A DNA stretch of 64,000 nucleotides from Rhynchopus euleeides (lineage: Eukaryota > Euglenozoa > Diplonemea > Diplonemida > Diplonemidae). Positions 10,701-21,657 of the stretch are shown here, in pieces. The DNA is taken from NCBI GenBank assembly GCA_963210315.1, contig OY723300.1, positions 372,001 to 436,000 on the forward strand, read 5' to 3'. The stretch's first letter is position 1; the number at the start of each line of letters is the position of its first letter. Under the pieces are notes generated by a model that did no database searches, was not told where the DNA came from, and was given only the letters and a program-made list of their open reading frames with translations. Position numbers and translations under genes: made by a program.

Positions 10701-11290
10701 CGGGAGGCCTTCGTGAAAAGTGTCAGATTGTGTGAGTCTGGTGGGGAAGTTGATTGCAGGGCGGGGGCGAGTGGCCTCTTTGAAGCGAAGTGACACATCC
10801 CTGCGAAAGAGAAGAGACGAAACGTTCTCACCGCAGTCAAACAAAGCAATCAGAAAGACTTTACAAAAGGGGCCGTGACAAGTGGACAGCGCACAGAAAA
10901 ATACGCAACAAGACTCCAGCTGTTGAGGAAGAACGTGTGGGGAGGGGGGGTAGTGAAATCGAATTTGAAGGGAGCACAAGAATGATCACCCTTCACTCGT
11001 TCTGCAAGTTGTAGAGAAGGCATAACCCACTCTTTGTGACGTAGTAAAATAGGCCGAAACTGGGTGGAATAGGTGTGGAAAGGTGTGGAAGAGGTGTGGA
11101 AGTACTCAGAATGGCACGGAAATGGTGTGGAAATGCAAGTGGGTTGTCGATTGCAGGGAGATCCGCTGGCGCCGCAAAGTCGCTCGCCGGAGAGCGGGGC
11201 TGCCGCGAAGCGGCGCCCCGCGACCGGCAGAGCGACTTTGCGGTGATAGCGGATCCCTCTGCAAGTCGGCAAATAGGGGGCAATCTCCAG
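10701..11290. promoter_or_regulatory. Upstream region of ALDH with repeated motifs and a GC-rich hairpin
   Basis: On the minus strand, GAGTGAAGG (10998-10990) is followed at once by a word ATTCTTGTGCTCCCTTC and TTTCACTACCCCCCC (10982-10945). That second word also occurs near 7350 and in every main-family copy. TAGAGAAGGCATAACCC at 11012 resembles the main-family terminal repeat and may be an eroded element end. At 11168-11252 GCCGCAAAGTCGCTC and its complement form a long hairpin that encloses a smaller GCGAAGC hairpin. Transcription start sites cannot be seen. Confidence 0.4.
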
Positions 11291-11687
11291 TAGAGGGGGG
11301 ACGCTTGCTTTTGGGCGGTGATGCAAAAATTCTGCGATTTTCGTATTGTCCCATTTCGACCCACCAACCCCAAAAGTGGTCCCAAAATGGTGCACCTGAC
11401 CTGTCCAGACCTGTCCCACACCAGGGAAATGCGTTCCACACCTATGTGACCGGTTTGCGGTCATTTTTGGCCCATTTCCCCCTGAAACCCTTGTAGAATG
11501 GGTAGAGGAGGCATAGCAAACGGAAATCCCTAACAAAATTTTGTCTCCGAAATTATTTTGGCCAATTTTCTCCCGAAAAACCTAGAAACCAGACCCACCG
11601 CACATCGAGAATGTCATTTTTCGGTGATTTCTGGGGTCTGGGGGCCTTTTGCCACCCTCCCGTGCCTCATCATGTGTTGATCCCTCC

Positions 11688-11937
11688 TTTATTAATTGTC
11701 AGGTAGGTAACCCTGCACGGGTGTTGTCACCGTTGATCACTCTTTATTAACTGTTAGGCGGGTAAACCCTGCACGGGTGTTGTCACTGTTGATCGCTCTT
11801 TACTAATTGTTAGGCGGGTTAACCCTGCACGGGTGTTGAGCCCTCTTTGTTAATTGTCAAGTGGGTAACCCTGCACGGGTGTTGTCACTGGTGATCACTC
11901 TTTACTAATTGTTAGGCGGGTTAACCCTGCACGGGTC
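11688..11937. repeat. Left subterminal tandem repeats, five units of about 50-57 bp (copy 1)
   Basis: Each unit contains ATTGTTAGGCGGGTTAAC, CCTGCACGGGTGTTG and, in most, TGATCACTCTTTA. Spacing varies slightly. The same block is at about 33443-33691 and 55632-55880 in copies 2 and 3. Position near the terminus suggests binding sites for the element's own protein, opposite the GTCCACA cluster of the right end. Confidence 0.75.
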
Positions 11938-12631
11938 CTGGCCCGTGCCTGTGTGTGTTGGGGGGGGGGGGGGGTAGTGAAATAGAAGTAGAAGGGAGCG
12001 GAGCACAAGAATGGTGTGTTGGGGGGTGGGGGAGCTCTTTCCAACATGTCCGCATCTGCATTAAAACCTATTGTCTCTTTGTGCCCCTCACCACTCAACC
12101 ATAAAGGTTGCCCTGCCTTGGGAACAGGGAATGGGGTTTAACACGTGTGGCGGTCCTGTTGGATGGAGTGCACATGGAACAGTATGGTGTGGGAATGTAT
12201 CGTGACTTGTGAAAGGGAGAGTGGGTGGGGGTGGGGGCGGGGGGGGGGGGGCGGGGGGCTTCCTTCAGCGATTCCAGTGAGCTGCAATCCCAAGGCTGTC
12301 CTTTCAAACGCTTGCCAAGGCGTACGCCGTTTAGGTGTGGACTATTGAAATAAAAGGAAAACGAGGCTTTGGAAAAAGCCAAACTGATCGAATGGAAGAT
12401 TGAAGGATGGGCAAAGTTTGTTGAAAGTAACATGGGGGGGGGGCAGTCAAGAAGTGGGGGCTTGATTGTCGAGAGTGAATGGAAAAGTGAAGTGGGGGGG
12501 GGGGGTTTGATCGTCGAGAGTGAATGGAAAAGCAAGCCTCCCAGCACCTTCTTGCAATGTTAGTCCTTTTTGTAGTCACTACCACTACACCAGGAGTGGG
12601 GGGGGGGGGGCAACCCCTTGATTGGCCTGTG

Positions 12632-15600
12632 TCAGGTCCCAGCTCTTGTTGAAACAGAACGCAAACCCTTGCGATGTGTGGCTTCCAAGTTGGCCTGTGT
12701 CCCTTTGATCCACATGAAATGATCCCCAACCCCAGCCTGACCCAGGTTAGCCAGGGTCACACGTCTGTCTGGAGGAAAATCCTGGAGGGTGGTGTCAATG
12801 GAGGTGAAGTTGTAAGAAAGGGGGACATAACTGTTAAATCCTGAAGCAAAGTCATCATGATTACCAGGATAAATCATGTTCGTGACGACTGTGATCAAGA
12901 CATTCTTCATTGTGGAAAGAACAGAAATTTCGTCATCCTCTGCATACCTTCTCGTTCTTAAACGGGTAAGCACGTATGGCTCACTACCGTCGTCAAGGGG
13001 TTGGCAGGGATGGTACGGGAGATTTCCCCACATTCTCACCGCCTCCACTTCCGGTTGCACCTCTCTGCATGAAAGAGAAGCCGCCATTGCAGTCACAAAA
13101 TTGACGGCTTCTTCGCGAAGGGAAGCGCCCCCACGTGGGTTGCCTGTGAGACATTCATGAAAAGCATGAAACAGGCAATTCCCATCACCAGGCACATTGA
13201 CTGTGCTCAGGGAAAACAAGAGAAGACGTTGCGTGAGGGTATCATGACGAGACGCGGGATTGTCGATGCCCTTGTCAGGTACGTGGGGCCTCCGTGGACC
13301 GGGACAGGGGAGTGCCATGGGGACCGCCTTCCTCCGCATATCCTCTTGCTCCATTTGTTCTTGTGCGTTTTCCACGTTTGGACCCATGTTCTGAATTCTA
13401 TAAAAAACACTTGAAGCACGGGAAAAGTCACGCTCAGTGGGGAGGTGGAGGGAGTAAAAATTCGTTTGGGTATCCTGCCGGTACTGGTAAAGGAAGATAG
13501 TAGGGAGAGAAGCCGTACTTCCTGCTTCCCAGTTCTTTGCCTTCTCACACCATGTGCGAGGCCGTAACTCCCTGACCCTGGGTTTACCTTCCTTGTTCTG
13601 AGTAATAATTCTCAAGCGAATCTGGTGCACATTCACAAAAAAATGCAGGGCAAAAGAACCACCACGTTGGGTCACCTTTTCATCTTCCGCCGCTTTGCAC
13701 ATACTCTTGCGCCAGTGAACGAGAGACTGGTGCCTTTCATGTACGGGCAGGTTCTTCTCCCCCTTCTCTTCAAAAACAGAAGCAAGGGTATCCTTGTGTA
13801 TTTTCATGAGGTACACCTCCAGGTCGTGTTTCATGTTTGTTGCGTCACCAAAGGCACTCTCACGCAGAGCGCGGACTGACTGGTACGCAGAAAAACGGTT
13901 GAAACGGAGGAGGGAAAGAAAAAAGCCGTCACCTTCCTGCACAGTATCTGTGACGGGGAGATGGTGGTATTTCGAAAAATACAGCAGGGTCTCTGGGATG
14001 AGGTGGCGTTGGGAAGTTGCTGGAATGTATGACTCGTCACTCAGTTGAGCCGTATCATACCTCCCATGTCCAAGGCGCCCCTTCTTGTCTCTTGGGGTCT
14101 CTGGCACCTGGGAGAGGTCAATGACTTCAGTCCCCCCAAACCGTTTTCTCTTCCGGACTGTGGGCCCGCTCCGAACAACAGAACGCGACTTCACTGCCAC
14201 AGGGAATGTGCGCCTGGGTCGGGTGCCAAAAAATTGTGCCTTGGTGGTGGGGAGGACACCTTTCGGCACAAGTTTAAAAACTTCATATGCATGGCTTTCC
14301 CGATCCAGATCCCCTGCGGCAATGGCGCGCTTGGCAGTGTCCGTGTCGTGAACCACCCAATAAAGCGTTTCGCGCGGATAGGCGTGCAGTTGGGCTGGAG
14401 TCAACTTCTGCAATGTGGCAACGGTGTCTTTGAGGGGGAAGGCAACCATCCAATGCAGAGTTTGACGGTTAAAAAAAAAGAGGGCTGGGGAAGAAATAGA
14501 CTGAGGATCATCAACAAAGGTATTTTTTTTACTTACCGGCAGAAGCCGATAGCCATTGTTCCGGAGTCCACTTGTGTGCTGTTCGATGGCCCGTTGCATC
14601 GTTGCCAGCGTGAACTTACCGGTCCAGTGAAAGCTCTCTGGATTGACCTCGTGTTGCAAAACCTGCATCTCCCGGAAGGTGAGAAACTGGATGCCACACT
14701 CACCCAAAAACCAGTTGAGGGAAGCCCAACCCCCCTCGTGCGTGGACTCCGACGCATGCAACACACCATCCTTCTGCCGCCCACAACCTGGAGAGGCGTG
14801 GAGGCCGAGAGGAAAACAATGCTCATTCAGGAGAGCGATCCTAGCCGCCCCAACATCATTTGCCTCAGGATCAGCCTCATCACCCACCTCCACCTCCTCT
14901 TCCTCCTCCTCCTCCTCCTCCACAGCATCCACAGCATCCACAGCCTCCTCACCATCCTCACAACCCTTGCCATCCTCACCCTGTCCCTTCTCCTCTTTCA
15001 ACGCAGCAGGTGCAGTCTTCACTCTCCGGTAGAGCTCCGTGATTGTATCTACCACGGAGGGCGAGATGGTGTCGGGGAAGGTGCGGGCCTTCAAGCCAAG
15101 GGTCTCCTCCACGGCCTCGACATGGCCACTCAACTGCTCCGTCCAGTTGCGCAGGAGGAGGGCGGAGAGGTCGCGCTTCGTCTCCCCAGCCTCCACCTTC
15201 AGGCCCGCCTTGGCCAACAACGCGAACAGGGTGGGGGCGTCGAGGCGGCCCAGCCGCTCCCTCGGCTGCAGCTGCTGCCCCTTCTCCCGCAGAATGGGGA
15301 GGATTCGCCCCCACTGCGTCAGGGCAAAGCGCACACGGACGTCGTGCGACGCAGACGAGACAGCGTCGGACCCCCACGGCTTCAGCCCCGCCTTCCGCAA
15401 AAATCTGGACAGCGGTTTCGAACGAACCGGAAGGATGCCAACTGCCTCCTTCACGGACTTCAGCCGCTCCACCCAGACACGGGCATCCGCAGAGCCAGGG
15501 CCACACAGCTTCTCAGCAAAGCTGCGTGTCAGCGCCTCCTTCTGCCGCGCCACCTCCTTTCCCTTGCTCATCGCCGTGACAGGGATGGCGTGGAGGGCGC

Positions 15601-18544
15601 AGAGGCGGACGAGGTCAGGGTGGGCCACCCCGCTGACGGCCTTCAGCGCAGCCGCAGAAGCCCCCGTGGCGGTGTTCGCCGCGGCCTCGGTGTACATCCC
15701 GCCACGGGTCTTCTTCCGCGCCCGCTTCGCCTGGCGCAGCAAACGGCCGTACCTGTAAGGCGATGGAAAGGAATGGTTGTACGACGAATCACACTGAAAA
15801 CAGGAAATGGTGATAATGAAGTAGTCTTCTTCGTGACTTGGAAAAGTCATGAAGAAGAGAGGAAGAGAGAATGACAATGAATGAGATAAAAAAAATCTAT
15901 CGGTTCTGACTCTGCCAGCATATGTTGTTGCGATGTAAAAAAAAGAACGAAGGGAGGGGAGAAAAAAGGAGGCTGAAGAGCCTGCATACCTTGCGTTGTT
16001 GCAGTTGCCATAACCCAACAGGAAGCGGTTCACCTTGCTCTGGGTAATCCCAGACAAGGCAGCAGAAGAGAGGTTGGGGGCCCTCTGCGCCAAGAACGAT
16101 GCATTCCCAGCCACACACTCTGCGAGGTCTTGTGTGGAGGGTAGCGAAGGGAGGTCTTCGGGTGATGCCGACGCCATTGCAGCTTCATCGTAGCCGATGA
16201 ACCTTGCCAATGTGCTCGCAAACCCCTGGATGCAGGGAACCCAGACCTCCGCAAATACATCGTGGTGATCCTTCACCACCTCCAACGCCTCAGCCCGCCC
16301 CACCTCCTCCTCACCGTGGCGGGGTTGTCCCCAATGCTTCCGCAGGGCAGGGAAGTCGTTGTCGGCGGAGTCGGCGCTCAGGTCGCGGGCGAGGAGGTGC
16401 AGCGGCCTCAGCACACCCCATCCCGCCTCGAAGTTGACCTCGAGGCGGCCCGTCTCCTCGTTCAACCGCCTGGGCTTGAGGTCGTTGAGGAACCTCAAGT
16501 ACAGGCTGCCAATGAAATGGCAGGCTGCACAGTAGGCGGCGACGGTGGGGGTCCCCAGAAGAGTGAGGATCTCTGTCGCAGTCGGGGTGAACCGCTCCTC
16601 TCTCACCATCTCCAGGATGGAGGCGGAGAACTTGAGGAGGCGGGAGCACTGCTGAGGACGGGCATGCCACTTCGACCCCCGCTCACGGGCAAACCCCAGG
16701 CCCCGGGGGTAGCGCATGTCAAGTGCTTTCCCAAGCTCAGCATCCACGAAAATGACCCCGGCGGTTGACCGGCCGTTTGTCGGGTCGAGGACTGCAAGTA
16801 CGCTGGCAACGTTGGCTGCCGGGTCGACCCGATGAGACATCATCAAGGCCTTCCCCGCCGTCTGCACTGCGTACTTCAGTGCGCCTCCAACCTTATGGTG
16901 CATGCACCGTAGGTGGACGATGGCGCCCCCCGCGTCCCTGGTCGCCTTCGCCTCCGTGCTAGCATGGTCGCTCAGGGTGGCGTTGCTAATACGGAGCTTG
17001 TGGGCGGAGACTATGCGGCAGACCGCCTGCAGGTTGGAGGTCTTCCCTGCAGCCTTCCCGTTCTTCAGGGGGAGGGCGGAGGCGCAGGCCCCGCGTACGC
17101 GATTCTCGTCTGCAGCGACGTGGGCGGTGACAACGTGCAGCGAGACACTACTCCGGCCCAAGGAGGAGGTGGCATCGTGGGCGAGGGAGAGGGTGGCCTT
17201 CTGCCGGTCTTTGCCTAGGCCCCCTCCGCCGGTCTGCGTCCTCGCGACATCCTCCAAGAAGACGGCGAAGGAAGCCGCTCCGCTCGGGATCTCGAATTCG
17301 CGGAGCGTCCAGCGAGAGGGGATCGGCATCTCCACCCCATCGCTCAGGAGCTTGATGATGTCGCGCAGCACCCTGCGCGACGACTCCTGACCGATGCCAG
17401 CCATCCGCAACTCCAACAGCGCCCGCAGCACCTTCATGGGGTAGGGCTCGGTGCAGGACTTCCGGCCCGTCACCCCACGAAGAACAATGTCCCCCTTGCG
17501 CCCGAGAACCTCGTGCGCAGCAGCCAACTCCTCCGTCAGCTGCGCAATGCGGTCCTTCGCCCTCAGCAAGGCCTTCTGCAAAGCCTTGACCTGCAAGACC
17601 CGCTCGGGGAGGGTCTTGGAGGGGCGCCCCACGGGGGCCGGCGGAGGCGTGCCCTGTCCGACGAAGTGGAGGCTGCACGGCCGTCCCGGCACTGCATTTC
17701 CGATGCAGTACTTCTTCTTCATCCCCCGGGTATCACTACCCTTCTCGTGAGGATGCAGAGCAGAAGACATGCAGTCGGCGTTCTCCTTCACCAGGGAGAA
17801 GAGGGCGGTGTCCGACACCTTCGCACCTGCGGGCAAGAGGGAGCGCAGGAGAGTCAGGTACTCGGCGCTGCTGATGCAGCACCACCCCTCACCAGCAGCC
17901 ACAGCGTCACGCAACGCGTCCATCGCAGTCGCAACGGGGGAGTCGGTGTTGGCGTGGGAGGCGGAGTCAACGGGGCAGGCGGAGTCGGCGAGGTCGGCGA
18001 GGTCATCGAGGCTGGCGAGGTCGGCAGGGTCACTGCACACAGAAGAACCAATGTCGACATCGTCGGCGGGACTCGTCGGAGACGTCGGTGGGAGCGCGGC
18101 AGGCAGAGGTTTCGGCGGCACGGGAGTCGGTGACGGAGGCGCCTCAGGCTCATCAGGCTCGTCGTTGCCAGCAGCAGCAGGACCCCGCGTGACCGCCGAG
18201 ATCACGCTCTGCGAGACGGGATCCGCATCCTCGGGGTGGGGGAGGAGCGCCGCCTGATCAGCGAGATCATCGGGCTCACCCAGAGGAGCGATCAGGACAT
18301 CGTCGGGGAAGCAGCGGCCCGGGGACGAAGCAGTCAACTGCCGGATTGCCTCTTCGGAGGAGAGGGGATTGGGCCGACGGATATCTGCCAAGCAATACAT
18401 CTTCTGCACGCCGTTTGAGGTCCGGCTCGTTACGGGTTTCGGCCATCCTGCGTTGCGGAGAAGCGCACCCGCGACCTTCCCCGTAGTCTCGTCTGGGATA
18501 CCCTGCAGCTTGCACGCTTCCGCGAAGGTAACCAAGCCGGACAT
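12632..18544 (-). CDS. Main-family transposon protein, candidate transposase with OTU-type modules (copy 1)
   Basis: An open frame of 1970 residues, about 1891 if the probable intron at 15753-15989 is removed. N-terminus 1-60 and about 218-295 look like two related small DNA-binding modules, each ending in a KMYCLAD or KKYCIGN word. A coiled coil spans about 313-349. Residues 449-560 resemble an RNase H-type core: strand TLSLAHD (D457), strand SVSLHVVTA, then LSDHASTE (D526) and a CMHHK cluster (C547, H549, H550). After a Glu run near 1225, about 1250-1400 recalls a Josephin-like fold without an obvious cysteine. About 1530-1680 is an OTU-like segment with GDGFFLSL in place of the catalytic box. 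The last 200 residues are a normal-looking OTU domain: GDGNCLFHAF (C1790) and DHFMWI (H1942). Start chosen at 18544, the first ATG after a non-coding leader. Transposase function is inference. Confidence 0.75.
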   Translation of the reverse strand: MSGLVTFAEACKLQGIPDETTGKVAGALLRNAGWPKPVTSRTSNGVQKMYCLADIRRPNPLSSEEAIRQLTASSPGRCFPDDVLIAPLGEPDDLADQAALLPHPEDADPVSQSVISAVTRGPAAAGNDEPDEPEAPPSPTPVPPKPLPAALPPTSPTSPADDVDIGSSVCSDPADLASLDDLADLADSACPVDSASHANTDSPVATAMDALRDAVAAGEGWCCISSAEYLTLLRSLLPAGAKVSDTALFSLVKENADCMSSALHPHEKGSDTRGMKKKYCIGNAVPGRPCSLHFVGQGTPPPAPVGRPSKTLPERVLQVKALQKALLRAKDRIAQLTEELAAAHEVLGRKGDIVLRGVTGRKSCTEPYPMKVLRALLELRMAGIGQESSRRVLRDIIKLLSDGVEMPIPSRWTLREFEIPSGAASFAVFLEDVARTQTGGGGLGKDRQKATLSLAHDATSSLGRSSVSLHVVTAHVAADENRVRGACASALPLKNGKAAGKTSNLQAVCRIVSAHKLRISNATLSDHASTEAKATRDAGGAIVHLRCMHHKVGGALKYAVQTAGKALMMSHRVDPAANVASVLAVLDPTNGRSTAGVIFVDAELGKALDMRYPRGLGFARERGSKWHARPQQCSRLLKFSASILEMVREERFTPTATEILTLLGTPTVAAYCAACHFIGSLYLRFLNDLKPRRLNEETGRLEVNFEAGWGVLRPLHLLARDLSADSADNDFPALRKHWGQPRHGEEEVGRAEALEVVKDHHDVFAEVWVPCIQGFASTLARFIGYDEAAMASASPEDLPSLPSTQDLAECVAGNASFLAQRAPNLSSAALSGITQSKVNRFLLGYGNCNNARYAGSSASFFLPSLRSFFYIATTYAGRVRTDRFFLSHSLSFSLPLFFMTFPSHEEDYFIITISCFQCDSSYNHSFPSPYRYGRLLRQAKRARKKTRGGMYTEAAANTATGASAAALKAVSGVAHPDLVRLCALHAIPVTAMSKGKEVARQKEALTRSFAEKLCGPGSADARVWVERLKSVKEAVGILPVRSKPLSRFLRKAGLKPWGSDAVSSASHDVRVRFALTQWGRILPILREKGQQLQPRERLGRLDAPTLFALLAKAGLKVEAGETKRDLSALLLRNWTEQLSGHVEAVEETLGLKARTFPDTISPSVVDTITELYRRVKTAPAALKEEKGQGEDGKGCEDGEEAVDAVDAVEEEEEEEEEVEVGDEADPEANDVGAARIALLNEHCFPLGLHASPGCGRQKDGVLHASESTHEGGWASLNWFLGECGIQFLTFREMQVLQHEVNPESFHWTGKFTLATMQRAIEQHTSGLRNNGYRLLPVSKKNTFVDDPQSISSPALFFFNRQTLHWMVAFPLKDTVATLQKLTPAQLHAYPRETLYWVVHDTDTAKRAIAAGDLDRESHAYEVFKLVPKGVLPTTKAQFFGTRPRRTFPVAVKSRSVVRSGPTVRKRKRFGGTEVIDLSQVPETPRDKKGRLGHGRYDTAQLSDESYIPATSQRHLIPETLLYFSKYHHLPVTDTVQEGDGFFLSLLRFNRFSAYQSVRALRESAFGDATNMKHDLEVYLMKIHKDTLASVFEEKGEKNLPVHERHQSLVHWRKSMCKAAEDEKVTQRGGSFALHFFVNVHQIRLRIITQNKEGKPRVRELRPRTWCEKAKNWEAGSTASLPTIFLYQYRQDTQTNFYSLHLPTERDFSRASSVFYRIQNMGPNVENAQEQMEQEDMRRKAVPMALPCPGPRRPHVPDKGIDNPASRHDTLTQRLLLFSLSTVNVPGDGNCLFHAFHECLTGNPRGGASLREEAVNFVTAMAASLSCREVQPEVEAVRMWGNLPYHPCQPLDDGSEPYVLTRLRTRRYAEDDEISVLSTMKNVLITVVTNMIYPGNHDDFASGFNSYVPLSYNFTSIDTTLQDFPPDRRVTLANLGQAGVGDHFMWIKGTQANLEATHRKGLRSVSTRAGT
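15753..15989 (-). other. Probable in-frame intron in the transposon gene (copy 1)
   Basis: The donor reads AAG|GTATGC and the acceptor TTACAG|GTACGG, much like the AAG|GTATT donors of the TMA7 gene. The segment is 237 nt, divisible by three and free of stops, so the frame reads through. Its translation is a Phe/Ser-rich stretch unlike the rest of the protein and its RNA is pyrimidine-rich. Equivalent positions are 37517-37753 and 59700-59936. Splicing or retention would give two proteins differing by 79 residues. Confidence 0.6.
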
Positions 18545-18716
18545 TATCAGAAGCTGTGGAACGTGCCAGTGCCTGCAGTGGGTTAGTGCTGTGTGAGCAA
18601 CGTAGGTGCAGCAAAGTTAAAGTTAAGCAGTCTGCTGAGGGGTCCGCACACAACATCTGGGAGGCACGCAGAGTGACCGAGAGTGGAGGGGGCAAGGGGA
18701 GACACCGTTCTGTTTC

Positions 18717-21657
18717 GGTTACAATCGGTTACATGCCAAGAACAATCGGTTACAATCGGTTACATGCCAAGAACAATCGGTTACAATCGGTTACAATCGG
18801 TTACATGACGAGGGCAATCGGTTACAATCGGTTACATGCCAAGAACAATCAGTTACAATCGGTTACATGCCAAGAACGATCGGTTACAATCGGTTACATG
18901 ACGAGAACAATCGGTTACAATCGGTTACATGCCGAGAACAATCGGTTACAATCGGTTACATGCCAAGAACGATCGGTTACAATCGGTTACATGACGAGAA
19001 CAATCGGTTACAATCGGTTACATGCCGAGAACAATCGGTTACAATCGGTTACATGCCAAGAACGATCGGTTACAATCGGTTACATGCCGAGAACAATCGG
19101 TTACAATCGGTTACATGCCGAGAACAATCGGTTACAGGCCAAGAACAATCGGTTACAATCGGTTACATGCCGAGAACAATCGGTTACAGGCCAAGAACAA
19201 TCGGTTACAATCGGTTACATGCCAAGAACGATCGGTTACAATCGGTTACATGACGAGGACAATCGGTTACAATCGGTTACATGCCGAGAACAATCGGTGA
19301 CAGGCCAAGAACAATCGGTTACAATCGGTTACATGCCAAGAACGATCGGTTACAATCGGTTACATGCCAAGAACAATCAGTTACAATCGGTTACATGACG
19401 AGAACAATCGGTTACAATCGGTTACATGCCAAGAACGATCGGTTACAATCGGTTACATGCCAAGAACAATCAGTTACAATCGGTTACATGCCAAGAACGA
19501 TCGGTTACAATCGGTTACATGACGAGGACAATCGGTTACAATCGGTGACATGCCGAGAACAATCGGTTACAATCGGTTACATGCCGAGAACAATCGGTTA
19601 CAATCGGTTACATACCAAGAACGATCGGTTACAATCGGTTACATGACGAGAACAATCGGTTACAATCGGTTACATGCCGAGAACAATCGGTTACAATCGG
19701 TTACATGCCAAGAACGATCGGTTACAATCGGTTACATGCCGAGAACAATCGGTTACAATCGGTTACATACCGAGAACAATCGGTTACAATCGGTTACAGG
19801 CCAAGAACAATCGGTTACAATCGGTTACATGCCAAGAACAATCAGTTACAATCGGTTACATGACGAGAACAATCGGTTACAATCGGTTACATGCCAAGAA
19901 CGATCGGTTACAATCGGTTACATGCCAAGAACAATCAGTTACAATCGGTGACATGACGAGAACAATCGGTTACAATCGGTTACATGCCAAGAACGATCGG
20001 TTACAATCGGTTACATGCCAAGAACAATCAGTTACAATCGGTTACATGCCAAGAACGATCGGTTACAATCGGTTACATGCCGAGAACAATCGGTTACAAT
20101 CGGTTACATGCCAAGAACGATCGGTTACAATCGGTTACATGACGAGGACAATCGGTTACAATCGGTGACATGCCGAGAACAATCGGTTACAATCGGTTAC
20201 ATGCCGAGAACAATCGGTTACAATCGGTTACATGCCAAGAACGATCGGTTACAATCGGTTACATGACGAGAACAATCGGTTACATGCCGAGAACAATCGG
20301 TTACAATCGGTTACATGCCAAGAACGATCGGTTACAATCGGTTACATGCCGAGAACAATCGGTTACAATCGGTTACATGCCGAGAACAATCGGTTACAAT
20401 CGGTTACAGGCCAAGAACAATCGGTTACAATCGGTTACATGCCAAGAACAATCAGTTACAATCGGTTACATGACGAGAAGAATCGGTTACAATCGGTTAC
20501 ATGCCAAGAACGATCGGTTACAATCGGTTACATGCCAAGAACAATCAGTTACAATCGGTTACATGACGAGAACAATCGGTTACAATCGGTTACATGCCAA
20601 GAACGATCGGTTACAATCGGTTACATGCCGAGAACAATCGGTTACAATCGGTTACATGCCAAGAACGATCGGTTACAATCGGTTACATGACGAGGACAAT
20701 CGGTTACAATCGGTGACATGCCGAGAACAATCGGTTACAATCGGTTACATGCCGAGAACAATCAGTTACAATCGGTTACATGCCAAGAACGATCGGTTAC
20801 AATCGGTTACATGACGAGGACAATCGGTTACAATCGGTTACATGCCGAGAACAATCGGTTACAATCGGTTACATGCCAAGAACGATCGGTTACAATCGGT
20901 TACATGACGAGGGCAATCGGTTACAATCGGTTACATGCCGAGAACAATCGGTTACAATCGGTTACAGGCCAAGAACAATCGGTTACAATCGGTTACATGC
21001 CGAGAACAATCAGTTACAATCGGTTACATGCCAAGAACGATCGGTTACAATCGGTTACATGACGAGGACAATCGGTGACAATCGGTTACATGCCAAGAAC
21101 AATCGGTTACAATCGGTTACAGGCCAAGAACAATCGGTTACAATCGGTTACATGCCGAGAACAATCAGTTACAATCGGTTACATGCCAAGAACGATCGGT
21201 TACAATCGGTTACATGACGAGGACAATCGGTTACAATCGGTTACATGCCAAGAACGATCGGTTACAATCGGTTACATGACGAGGACAATCGGTGACAATC
21301 GGTTACATGCCAAGAACAATCGGTTACAATCGGTTACAGGCCAAGAACGATCGGTTACAATCGGTTACATGACGAGGACAATCGGTTACAATCGGTTACA
21401 TGCCAAGAACGATCGGTTACAATCGGTTACATGACGAGGACAATCGGTGACAATCGGTTACATGCCAAGAACAATCGGTTACAATCGGTTACATGACGAG
21501 GACAATCGGTGACAATCGGTTACATGCCAAGAACGATCGGTTACAATCGGTTACATGACGAGGACAATCGGTTACAATCGGATACATGCCAAGAACAATC
21601 GGTTACAATCGGTTACAATCGGTTACATGCCGAGAACAATCGGTTACAGTCGGTGAC
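18717..21657. repeat. 31-bp minisatellite array upstream of the transposon gene, about 95 units (copy 1)
   Basis: The unit is 31 bp with two GGTTACA words separated by ATC, then a variable TGCCAAGAAC / TGCCGAGAAC / TGACGAGGAC word. No unit has a stop in any plus frame, so frames of several hundred codons run through it; these are artefacts. The array starts about 170 bp upstream of the transposon gene's ATG and ends at the right subterminal region. Its first and last units are shared with the other copies while the interior differs, showing expansion and contraction. Confidence 0.92.

Noticed and set aside
9252-10793. 513-codon frame antisense to ALDH
   Set aside because: GC-rich shadow opposite a gene with complete, recognisable catalytic motifs.
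14480-14535. GTAAGT to CCTCAG as a 36-nt intron in the transposon gene
   Set aside because: Too short for this genome's other introns, and the segment fits the length expected between the two halves of the Josephin-like region; the longer alternative acceptor breaks the frame.
14045-15874. 609-codon plus-strand frame (also at 35809 and 57992)
   Set aside because: Antisense shadow of the transposon gene; it recurs only because the element is repeated, and it ignores the domain boundaries seen on the minus strand.
18717-21657. Regular repeats as a CRISPR array
   Set aside because: There are no unique spacers; the whole 31-bp unit repeats, the genome is eukaryotic and no cas-like genes are present.
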